From assembly GCA_044450465.1 (NCBI GenBank), contig JBIOJB010000088.1:1-12506 (forward strand): DNA of 12,506 bases. Reading direction: 5' to 3'. The notes below the pieces were generated by a model, which made no database searches, was not told the origin of the DNA, and was given only the letters and a program-made list of their open reading frames with translations. This stretch comes from JBIOJB01 sp044450465. GTDB lineage: Bacteria > Chloroflexota > Dormibacteria > Dormibacterales > Dormibacteraceae. The position numbers and the translations under genes were made by a program. This document shows positions 6,312 to 12,506 of this stretch, in pieces. How positions within the stretch are numbered: position 1 is the stretch's first letter; each line of letters begins with the position of its first letter.

Positions 6312-7441
6312 CCGGCGGTCTCCCTGGACGAAAGCTGTCCCGTCGCCTGCCCGTATACGGCCAGCGTTTGTTTTGCAGCCTGCTGCCAGCTGAAGCGGCG
6401 CGCGCGCGCCCGCCCAGCTCGAGACAGCTCGGCTCTCAAGCTTTCGTCGGTCAGGACGCGAACCAGCGCTTCGGCCATCGATTCCACATCATTAGGATCG
6501 AAGTACATCGCCGCATCTGCGCAGACCTCGGGCAGGGCACCGGCTCTCGCGCAAACGACCGGCGTGCCATGTGACATGGCTTCGAGTGCCGGGATGCCGA
6601 AGCCTTCAAAAAGTGACGGAAACGCAAACACGGCTGCGCACCGATAGCAAGCCGCCAGCTGCCTGTGACTGACGTAACCCGTGAGGTGTACGCGTGTATC
6701 GAGGTCGGCCGCCGCCTCACGCACAAGGTTGGATCGGAAGTGCTCGGGACCGACCAGGACCAGGTCCACATCGATTCCCTCCTTGACCATCCGCTTGAAC
6801 GCCTGGATGAGCCGCACCAGGTTTTTCCGCGGCTGCAGGTTGCCGACCGCGAGGATGTACGGGCGGGTGGGATCGATGCCAAGTGCTGACAGCTCATCGC
6901 GCGCTTCGGCCTGGCTCAGCTCCTGAGCCGCAGGGCCGGCGGCATTGTATACACAGACCACCTTCTCCTCGGGTACGCGGTAGCGGTCGATGATTTCGGC
7001 CCGGCAGACCTCTGACACGGTGATAACGCGCGCTGCTCGGCGGATCGACCAGGGCACCGACGCCGACAGCACTCGCAGGTCGCGATTTGAGAACCACTCT
7101 GGGTGTGACGTATAGCAAATGTCATGGACGGTCAGTACCACCGGACACCGGCTCCACAGAGGCGCTGCGTAGGTGGTGTGAATCACGTCGAGGTGGTCGG
7201 TCCACGAGCGAATCGGCAGGTCGAACGTGAGCCTGCTCCAGGCGCCGCTTCCCAACAGCCGGCGAGGATGCACCCGCGGGCCGGCTTGCCTGACGCTGTT
7301 GCCGGCGTGGTAGATGTAGAGCTCGCTGCCGCCGTCAAGCGAGACCAGGCCGTCGATGATTCCCAGCACGTACGTTTCGTTGCCGGTCTCCCTGCTTCCG
7401 ACCATGTGCGCGTCAATCCCGATCCGAATCGGAGCTCCCAA
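6308..7441 (-). CDS. Family 4 glycosyltransferase
   Basis: This 377-residue GT-B enzyme is probably a retaining transferase that adds a sugar (often mannose or glucose) to a lipid-linked acceptor at the cytoplasmic face. The N-terminal domain has RIGIDAHMVG (6-15), GNETYV (20-25), VHD (105-107) and TVSE (141-144). The C-terminal donor-binding domain has VGNLQPRKN (199-207), LVLVGP (227-232), and PSLFEGFGIPALEAMSHGTP (275-294) with the EX7E pair E279 and E287. The start is TTG at 7439-7441: it places RIGIDA at residue 6, as usual in this family, and a TAG in frame 15 nt upstream excludes longer forms, but no Shine-Dalgarno is seen. It is the first gene of the minus-strand operon, and its stop overlaps the Wzy-like start by TTGA. 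Only 22 bp separate it from the divergent gene at 7464. Confidence 0.93.
   Translation of the reverse strand: MGAPIRIGIDAHMVGSRETGNETYVLGIIDGLVSLDGGSELYIYHAGNSVRQAGPRVHPRRLLGSGAWSRLTFDLPIRSWTDHLDVIHTTYAAPLWSRCPVVLTVHDICYTSHPEWFSNRDLRVLSASVPWSIRRAARVITVSEVCRAEIIDRYRVPEEKVVCVYNAAGPAAQELSQAEARDELSALGIDPTRPYILAVGNLQPRKNLVRLIQAFKRMVKEGIDVDLVLVGPEHFRSNLVREAAADLDTRVHLTGYVSHRQLAACYRCAAVFAFPSLFEGFGIPALEAMSHGTPVVCARAGALPEVCADAAMYFDPNDVESMAEALVRVLTDESLRAELSRAGRARARRFSWQQAAKQTLAVYGQATGQLSSRETAG
6320..6325 (-). promoter_or_regulatory. Ribosome binding site that decides the TTG start at 6311
   Basis: AGGGAG on the minus strand lies 8 nt before TTG 6309-6311, inside the last codons of the GT4 gene. Together with the TTGA stop-start overlap it makes the TTG the best start of the Wzy-like gene and suggests coupled translation. 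Confidence 0.55.
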
Positions 7442-7463
7442 ATCGGCTGTACTCTAAGCGACC

Positions 7464-8822
7464 GTGGAGTCCCAACCCACCGTGCGTTCCCGACAGGACG
7501 CCTCGGTGCCCTGGTGGCGCCGCCCGTTCAGCGCCACGGTCAGCTCGTCCGCAGCGTCGGCCGGCAGCTATCGGATCTCGACGGGGCTCGCAGTGGTCAC
7601 GTGCGCGCTTGCGCCGGCCTATACGATCCGTTGGCATCTCGGTCCGCTGCCAACCACGTTGCTCGAGAACGCCATTCTGGTCACGATCGCCGCGTTCGTC
7701 GTGGAGTCGATCACCCAGCGGAGTGTCCCGTATTGGCGCACCGCCGTGCTCGGGCCCGCGATTCTTTTTTTGATCGCGGGCGCAATTTCCATCGCGGTGG
7801 CGCCAGACCGCCGCGCCGCGCTTGGCCTGTATCGCGCCTACTTCATCGAGCCGATGGCATTCGGCCTCGTGTTGATCAACGTGATCACCACTCCAAAACG
7901 CGCCTTCTATCTTGTCGCCGGCTTGGCGCTGGGCGGCTCGGTCGCGGGCGTCGCAAACGCCGCTGTCGTGATTAACGCACTGCGCCAGCACACGTACGAC
8001 GTGGTCAACACACCACCCGTCGTGATCTACAACACGGCCAACGCCGTGGCCCTCTACCTCGTACCTGTGATCGCGGTTGCCGGCGCGATCGCCATGCACT
8101 GGCCGTCCAAACGCGAACGATTGGTGGCGGCGGCTTTTGCCGCCCTCGGAAGCATCTGCGTGGTCCTGAGCTTCTCACGAGGCGGCTATCTCGCCCTGGC
8201 GGCAGTGGCGGTTGGACTCGCGCTGACGCATCGCCGCCGCTGGATGCTCATTGGGGCTGGAGTGCTCGTGGGCGCCGGCCTGATGCTGATCCCGACCTTG
8301 CGCCACCGCGTCCTCACGGACCTGGACCCCAACAGCGGCCACAACACCCTGGTCGGGCGTTTCCATCTATGGTCGGTCGCGCTCCAGATGCTTCACGATC
8401 ACCCCATCTTCGGGGCGGGCCTGTCCGGCTTTGCCACGGTGATCGGCCCGTACTGGAATCCGACCAACGTCGACCGGTTCACTTACCCGCACAATATCGT
8501 GCTGAACGCCTGGACCGAAACCGGCCTGCTCGGGGTGGCGGCGTTCGCCTGGATCCTCGTGACAGGCTTCATGTCCAGCTGGCGGGGATGGCGGACAGCG
8601 CCTCACGATTGGCGAGCCCTCCACCTGGGAATCTTGCTCGCGCTTGTCGCCGTGGTGGTTCACGGGCTGGTCGACGTGCCCTACTGGAAGAACGACCTCA
8701 GTCTCGAGTTCTGGACGATTCTCAGCCTTTCGCTTGCCCTGGCTGCGCTGCCGGTAGCACGGAGGCAATCGGCCTCGTCGCAGACGGCCGCTCGGCCCGG
8801 ACCGCCATCCAGGCGAGAGTAG
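7464..8822 (+). CDS. O-antigen ligase family protein (Wzy_C)
   Basis: This 452-residue membrane protein has about ten to twelve helices between residues 38 and 430. It shows the Wzy_C/O-antigen ligase signature more clearly than the other one in this window: VLSFSRGGYLAL (234-245), GRFHLWSVALQM (298-309) then HDHPIFGAGLSGF (311-323), YPHNIVLNAWTETGLLG (341-357) and HGLVDVPYWKNDLSLEFW (400-417), with an extracytoplasmic loop of about 70 residues between. It should polymerise or transfer lipid-linked glycan outside the membrane. The start is not certain: GTG 7464 has no Shine-Dalgarno, and GTG 7482 in frame is an alternative. The N-terminal 35 residues are hydrophilic. It stands alone on the plus strand between two minus-strand genes, 22 bp from the divergent GT4. 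Its last 33 codons overlap the tail of the convergent membrane protein. Confidence 0.92.
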   Translation: MESQPTVRSRQDASVPWWRRPFSATVSSSAASAGSYRISTGLAVVTCALAPAYTIRWHLGPLPTTLLENAILVTIAAFVVESITQRSVPYWRTAVLGPAILFLIAGAISIAVAPDRRAALGLYRAYFIEPMAFGLVLINVITTPKRAFYLVAGLALGGSVAGVANAAVVINALRQHTYDVVNTPPVVIYNTANAVALYLVPVIAVAGAIAMHWPSKRERLVAAAFAALGSICVVLSFSRGGYLALAAVAVGLALTHRRRWMLIGAGVLVGAGLMLIPTLRHRVLTDLDPNSGHNTLVGRFHLWSVALQMLHDHPIFGAGLSGFATVIGPYWNPTNVDRFTYPHNIVLNAWTETGLLGVAAFAWILVTGFMSSWRGWRTAPHDWRALHLGILLALVAVVVHGLVDVPYWKNDLSLEFWTILSLSLALAALPVARRQSASSQTAARPGPPSRRE

Positions 8823-10266
8823 CCGCCGAAAACAGCAGGATCACCGGCACCAGCAGCGACGCATTGCCGGTTCGATGCGCGATCCGGACCCAGAGGATGT
8901 CGACTGCACTCGAGTCACCCAGGTCCACCGCCCTCAGGTGATGCAGAAACTGCCATGCGCCGATCGGCGGATAACCGGCCAAGGCAAAGCTCTGGGCGCT
9001 GCCGTCGTACGTCGACGCATAACCTCCGAGCAGGTCGGTAACCGTTCCGGGGACCGCCCATAGAGCCCCCGCCACGAACAGGGTCGCTGTCAACCAAACC
9101 CGGATTGACGGGCTCAACGAGACCGAGCCAATTGCTGCGAGGATCGCAACGACAGGCCAGGCGGGAACGAACAAGCGCGACCCCCAGCTCCATCCACCCC
9201 ACCACGGCGTCCAGAGCGCGGTGTTGAGAAAGAGGAGGAGCACGAGCGCGGCCATCACGATAGCGACACGGCTGTTTGCGCTCCGCAGCATGCGCCAGAC
9301 ACCAAGCGGCGCCAGGAGGATCAAGGGGAACTGCCAGACGATCCCTCGAGCCGGGCTCAGCAGCACCCCGGGAACGCCAACCCAGATCGGAGTGCCCCAG
9401 TTGATCACGCCCGAATAGCCCGTTTCGATGGGCGATCCGAACCGGCCCCAATTGACGACCAGGGTCAACGCGACCGCGACGCCGTACGATCCAACGACGA
9501 TCGCGACGGCCTTGTACGTCGCAGCGCGCCACCGGGCGGGCCGCAGGTCGGGCGCGATCATGAGGAGGAGCGCCGGCAGAAGCAACGAGCCCTCCGCCGG
9601 TCGCGTCAGAACACCGAAGACCATGGCGGCGGCGGCCACCACGAGCGATCTGTTGCCGCCAGAGACCCGGTAACGCTGTGCCGCAAGCAGTGCCAACATC
9701 AAGCACAGGCCAAGCAGTGGTTGCGAGAAATCGCCGCGCGCATAGACGATCGCCGGCGAGGCGATCCCGTAGCTCGCGAGCGCCAGGAGAGCCGTTTTCG
9801 AGCCGTGGCCGAGCTCTTTGACGAAGCGCGCGACCAGGTAGGCCGTGGCGACCGTCACGAGAATGTGAACCGGGGCTCCTCCGATCGTGTAGACGAGGTC
9901 GCGGTAAAACAGGTCCCAGTCGTATGGGTTTGATCCGGGTACCGGGACAGGCACGTGGAGCACGGCGAGCAAAGCGACCCCCGGCAGGTAGAGAAGCGAC
10001 TGGCCGATGCCGTACCTGCTGGTCGTGAAGACGTCTCCCCCCCAATGAACCGGCACCGCGAACCGCAACGACGCATCGTGGACGATAGAAAGCGCCTGCC
10101 GGTACATGAGCACCCCGTCGATGCTGTAGCTGTGACCGCCGATGAGCGCGACGTAAAGCGCGGTCAGTGCGAGGGCGGCGAACACCTCAGGCCTTCTGGA
10201 AAGCGCGTCCTTCGCCACCGTCTCCACAATCGTGCAAGGGGGAGCAGCGCTGGTCGACAGTTTCAC
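8722..10266 (-). CDS. Polytopic membrane protein, GT-C-like glycosyltransferase
   Basis: This 514-residue protein has many membrane helices from about residue 27 to 488. The first loop contains the acidic HSYSIDGVLMYRQAL (45-59, D50), the position where GT-C enzymes (GT39/GT83, PMT and ArnT like) keep their catalytic Asp. YGIGQSLLYLP (85-95), NWGRFGSPIETGYSG (272-286), LLSPARGIVWQFPL (302-315) and WWGGWSWGSRLFVP (355-368) are wording I know from unnamed membrane proteins of this type in Chloroflexi and Actinobacteria. If GT-C, it takes a sugar from polyprenyl phosphate and adds it outside the membrane. The start GTG at 10264-10266 has AGGAG 5 nt upstream (10271-10275). The divergent GT2 at 10377 is of the kind that makes such donors. 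The C-terminus overlaps the Wzy_C gene by 101 bp. A hydrophobic protein of another role remains possible. Confidence 0.85.
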   Translation of the reverse strand: MKLSTSAAPPCTIVETVAKDALSRRPEVFAALALTALYVALIGGHSYSIDGVLMYRQALSIVHDASLRFAVPVHWGGDVFTTSRYGIGQSLLYLPGVALLAVLHVPVPVPGSNPYDWDLFYRDLVYTIGGAPVHILVTVATAYLVARFVKELGHGSKTALLALASYGIASPAIVYARGDFSQPLLGLCLMLALLAAQRYRVSGGNRSLVVAAAAMVFGVLTRPAEGSLLLPALLLMIAPDLRPARWRAATYKAVAIVVGSYGVAVALTLVVNWGRFGSPIETGYSGVINWGTPIWVGVPGVLLSPARGIVWQFPLILLAPLGVWRMLRSANSRVAIVMAALVLLLFLNTALWTPWWGGWSWGSRLFVPAWPVVAILAAIGSVSLSPSIRVWLTATLFVAGALWAVPGTVTDLLGGYASTYDGSAQSFALAGYPPIGAWQFLHHLRAVDLGDSSAVDILWVRIAHRTGNASLLVPVILLFSAATLAWMAVRAERPSATRPIASVLPAAQPGQAKG

Positions 10267-10270
10267 GCAG

Positions 10271-10275
10271 CTCCT
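10271..10275 (-). promoter_or_regulatory. Ribosome binding site that decides the GTG start at 10266
   Basis: AGGAG on the minus strand, 4 nt (10267-10270) before GTG 10264-10266. It is one of the few strong Shine-Dalgarno sequences in the window and fixes a non-ATG start for the membrane protein. Confidence 0.65.
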
Positions 10276-10348
10276 AGTGTGAGTCGTTCGGAATCACGGC
10301 CGCCGGCAGCGGAGCGGTGCCCGCGCTCGCCCTCGTGAACACGGTGTT

Positions 10349-10354
10349 TATGAT
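10349..10354 (+). promoter_or_regulatory. Possible -10 box of the 10377-12506 operon
   Basis: TATGAT fits the -10 consensus at five of six positions and is AT-rich within the otherwise GC-rich 110-bp gap between the divergent genes at 10266 and 10377. Transcription would begin near 10361, leaving a leader of only about 15 nt. No clear -35 box lies 16-18 bp upstream. I found no comparable box for the minus-strand gene in this gap. Confidence 0.35.
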
Positions 10355-10376
10355 GGCGAGTCGTTGTGACTCCTGA

Positions 10377-11336
10377 ATGACCGCCCGCAGGAAGAAGTTG
10401 AGCGCCATCATCGCGTGCTACCGCGATGCCCCCGCCGTGCCCCACATGTACGACCGCCTGCGAGCCGTGTTCGACAAGATCGGCGTTGATGGGGAGATCA
10501 TCTTCGTCAACGACGCCAGCCCCGATAATGCCGCCCAGGTCCTGAAAGAGCTTGCCGGCGGCGACAAGAATGTAGTCGTCATCAACCACAGCCGCAACTT
10601 CGGCTCGCAGAGCGCCTTCACAAGTGGAATGCGAATCTGCACCGGCGACGCGGTTGTGTTGATGGACGGCGACCTGCAGGACCCCCCGGAGCTGATCGAG
10701 AAGTTCTACGAGCGCTGGCAAGAGGGTTACGACGTGGTTTATGGCCAGCGCATAAGCCGCGAGGCGCCACCATACATGCGATTCCTGTACAAGGCCTTTT
10801 ACCGCCTGTTTCGTGCCGCTTCGTACGTGCAGGTGCCGGTCGATGCGGGCGATTTCTCCCTGCTGGATCGCCGCGTGGTGGCGGCCTTGAACTCACTACC
10901 GGAGAACAACCGCTTCTTGCGCGGCCTCCGCGCCTGGGTTGGGTTCCGGCAGATCGGAGTTCCTTATGTGCGCCCGGAGCGCATGTTCGGCCGCACGACC
11001 AACTCTTTCCTGCGCAACCTCCAGTGGGCGCGCCAGGCCATCCTCTCGTTCTCCTATGTCCCTCTCGACCTGATCACGTGGCTCGGCCTCCTGACAGTCG
11101 CGGTGGCCTTCGTGACGATCGCGGCTCAGATCGTCGTTCGGTTGGTCGATCCGACCAGCGTGCCGAGCGGCTTCACAACGCTGATCATCCTGATCCTGTT
11201 CCTTGGTGGGGTGCAGCTGGTCTGCCTCAGCATCATCGGGTCGTACCTGGCCCACATCTATGACGAGGTGAAGCGACGCCCACCTTTTATCGTCGAGAGC
11301 ATCCTGAACAAGCCGCAGCCGCGCCCCGATGACTGA
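10377..11336 (+). CDS. Membrane-anchored family 2 glycosyltransferase, GtrB/PglC-DPM-like
   Basis: This 319-residue protein has a GT-A domain (1-225) and two C-terminal membrane helices (about 229-255 and 265-292), the layout of GtrB/ArnC-type polyprenyl-phosphate glycosyltransferases. Motifs are ACYRDAP (13-19), NDASPD (45-50), HSRNFGSQSAF (71-81), MDGDLQDPPE with the metal-binding DGD (96-105), DAGDFSLLDR (156-165) and ENNRFLRGLRAWVGF (176-190), followed by RMFGRTTNSF (202-211). It should make a polyprenyl-phosphate sugar at the inner face of the membrane. The start is fixed, because a TGA in frame (10374-10376) directly precedes the ATG; no Shine-Dalgarno is present. Its stop overlaps the next start by 8 bp (11329-11336). 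The GT-C-like protein on the other strand would be a logical user of its product. The sugar is not known. Confidence 0.93.
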   Translation: MTARRKKLSAIIACYRDAPAVPHMYDRLRAVFDKIGVDGEIIFVNDASPDNAAQVLKELAGGDKNVVVINHSRNFGSQSAFTSGMRICTGDAVVLMDGDLQDPPELIEKFYERWQEGYDVVYGQRISREAPPYMRFLYKAFYRLFRAASYVQVPVDAGDFSLLDRRVVAALNSLPENNRFLRGLRAWVGFRQIGVPYVRPERMFGRTTNSFLRNLQWARQAILSFSYVPLDLITWLGLLTVAVAFVTIAAQIVVRLVDPTSVPSGFTTLIILILFLGGVQLVCLSIIGSYLAHIYDEVKRRPPFIVESILNKPQPRPDD

Positions 11337-12252
11337 GCCGAGTGTCCCGGGCATTCAGCTTGCCCCGACCGTGTGTGCCATCTGCGGCACCTTCGGCAAC
11401 GCGGCAGAGCTATATCCACCGACCTACGATGAGACATCCTTCAACGAACGCATCTTTTCCGCACGCCGGCTGCCGGACACGATCCATTACCGGCTTGTTC
11501 GCTGTCGTACGTGTGGACTGGTGCGCTCGGATCCGGCCGCGGATCAGGCCAGCCTTTCAGAGCTTTACGGCCGCAGCAGCTTCGACTACGCCTCAGAAGT
11601 CCCAAACCTGCGGCGCACATATGGTCGCTACCTCGCCAGGGCGAAGGCTCGCTCCCGCGGCCTGAGCCTCCTCGAGATCGGCTGCGGCAACGGCTTCATG
11701 CTCGAGGAAGCGCTGGCCCTGGGCTACCAAAAGGTCCGCGGAGTCGAGCCAAGCCAGAAGGCGATCGAGGCCGCCGCTCCCGCCGTCAGCGCCTTCATCG
11801 TGCCGGACATCATGAAGGCGGGCCTGTTCGAACCCGGCCAGTTCGACACGGTGTGCATGTTCCAGGTGTTCGACCATCTGCCGGAGCCCGGAGCCTTCCT
11901 CGAGGAGGTCCGCGCGGTGCTGAGCACGGGTGGCGTGCTGCTCTGCTTCAATCACAACGTCGGGTCGGTGTCCGCACGAATGCTTGGGGAGAGAAGCCCG
12001 ATCGTCGATGTCGAGCACTGCTACCTCTACAGCCCAAGGACGATGCGGCTGATCCTGGAAAAGTACGGCTTCGATTCAATCGAGACCGGGGTCGCCACCA
12101 ACACGCTGAGCCTTCGCCACCTCCTGCATCTGGTGCCGGCCCCGGCCGGGTTCAAAGCGCGGTTGATGGCCGCAGCGGACAGCAGCGGCGCCGGTCGCCT
12201 GCGGATGAGGCTCCCCCTGGGCAACCTCTACGCCATCGGCAGGAAGACGTGA
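11329..12252 (+). CDS. SAM-dependent methyltransferase with N-terminal CxxC pair
   Basis: This 307-residue protein starts with a small probable zinc-binding part, C16-x2-C19 and C59-x2-C62 (VCAICG and RCRTCGLV). Such CxxC pairs are common in the sugar C-methyltransferase-like group (putative zinc-binding domain plus Methyltransf_23). Motif I is LLEIGCGNG (114-122), E140 in GVEPS is the acidic ribose-binding residue, and FDTVCMFQVFDHLPEPGAFL (172-191) and LSTGGVLLCFNH (198-209) complete the core. The long C-terminal part (about 225-307) may bind the substrate. The ATG lies inside the last codons of the GT2 gene (8-bp overlap), and its own TGA overlaps the next GTG, so the three genes are tightly coupled. 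Methylation of a sugar, perhaps nucleotide-linked, is likely from context but not shown. Confidence 0.9.
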   Translation: MTEPSVPGIQLAPTVCAICGTFGNAAELYPPTYDETSFNERIFSARRLPDTIHYRLVRCRTCGLVRSDPAADQASLSELYGRSSFDYASEVPNLRRTYGRYLARAKARSRGLSLLEIGCGNGFMLEEALALGYQKVRGVEPSQKAIEAAAPAVSAFIVPDIMKAGLFEPGQFDTVCMFQVFDHLPEPGAFLEEVRAVLSTGGVLLCFNHNVGSVSARMLGERSPIVDVEHCYLYSPRTMRLILEKYGFDSIETGVATNTLSLRHLLHLVPAPAGFKARLMAAADSSGAGRLRMRLPLGNLYAIGRKT

Positions 12253-12506
12253 GCGCTCCCAATCCAAATCGCTCAGCCGCGATCTTCAATCGCGACATCG
12301 ACACCAAAGGGGGCTACGTGTACGCCCTCGACGAGAAGCTCAGCACCCGACTGGCCACCGAACGTTGGCTGCAGCTGATGCTCGGGCTGACGGACCTCGA
12401 GGGGCGGTCGGTGACGGACATCGGGTGTGGAGATGGCACCTTCACGATGCGGTATTGGGATCGAGGCAAGCCGCGGATGATGTCCGCACTCGACCCCGCC
12501 GTCAAG
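12249..12506 (+). CDS. 5' end of a class I SAM-dependent methyltransferase
   Basis: The first 86 codons of a gene that leaves the window on the right. GTG at 12249-12251 overlaps the upstream TGA (GTGA), and AGGA at 12241-12244 is a fair ribosome binding site. The protein starts MSAPNPNRSAAIFNRDID; the methyltransferase motif I is VTDIGCGDGTFT (55-66), followed by SALDPA (79-84) with D82 as the acidic ribose contact. The catalytic part and the length are not visible. It is a second methyltransferase directly after the CxxC one, in the same operon as the GtrB-like enzyme. Confidence 0.85.
   Translation, partial: MSAPNPNRSAAIFNRDIDTKGGYVYALDEKLSTRLATERWLQLMLGLTDLEGRSVTDIGCGDGTFTMRYWDRGKPRMMSALDPAVK

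Noticed and set aside
7124..7975. Plus-strand open frame of 283 codons spanning the divergent GT4/Wzy_C junction
   Set aside because: It overlaps the starts of two genes with clear motifs, has a shadow composition (Arg, Pro, Gly, His) and no recognisable domain.
7413..8099. Minus-strand open frame of 228 codons opposite the Wzy_C gene
   Set aside because: Strongly charged, His/Asp/Arg-rich translation without motifs, antisense to a membrane protein; this is the usual mirror of hydrophobic codons in high-GC DNA.
8915..10045. Minus-strand open frame of 376 codons inside the GT-C-like gene
   Set aside because: Same strand, different frame; Arg-rich, with none of the hydrophobic pattern, while the chosen frame gives a clean polytopic protein with a strong ribosome binding site.

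Overview
The window is GC-rich (roughly 60-65 % by eye) bacterial DNA, with GTG and TTG starts next to ATG starts, very tight gene packing and third-position G/C preference. It looks like a high-GC soil or environmental lineage (Actinobacteria, Chloroflexi or Dormibacterota type). No gene in it fixes the taxon.

The content is almost entirely a cell-surface polysaccharide or glycoconjugate biosynthesis locus. Left to right: (1) the first codons of a minus-strand gene of unsure identity (1-113); (2) a stretch without an intact gene (114-991) holding the wreck of a probable membrane-protein gene (about 293-911) and a 14-bp perfect palindrome behind a possible promoter; (3) a plus-strand pair, a SAM methyltransferase and a DPM1-like family 2 glycosyltransferase (992-2622); (4) a minus-strand four-gene operon, read from 7441 down to 2619: GT4 glycosyltransferase, O-antigen polymerase/ligase-like protein, polyprenyl-phosphate sugar-1-phosphate transferase, SAM methyltransferase; (5) a second, different O-antigen ligase/polymerase-like protein on the plus strand (7464-8822); (6) a convergent minus-strand GT-C-like polytopic membrane protein (8722-10266); (7) a plus-strand operon of a GtrB-like membrane-anchored GT2, a methyltransferase with a CxxC pair, and a third gene, another methyltransferase, cut by the window edge (10377-12506).

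The genes suggest this scheme. The sugar-phosphotransferase loads the first sugar on the lipid carrier. GT4 and GT2 enzymes extend the chain or make polyprenyl-phosphate sugars. The GT-C-like membrane protein may use a lipid-linked sugar outside the membrane. The two Wzy/WaaL-like proteins polymerise or transfer the product, and up to four methyltransferases may decorate it. No flippase, chain-length regulator or ABC exporter is visible, so the locus probably continues outside the window.

I see no tRNA, rRNA, CRISPR array, transposase or clear intrinsic terminator. I do not see a clearly new biological system. The more unusual points are the decayed gene, an in-frame TAG in a methyltransferase leader, a 101-bp tail-to-tail coding overlap, a 22-bp divergent start-to-start gap, and the 14-bp palindrome.
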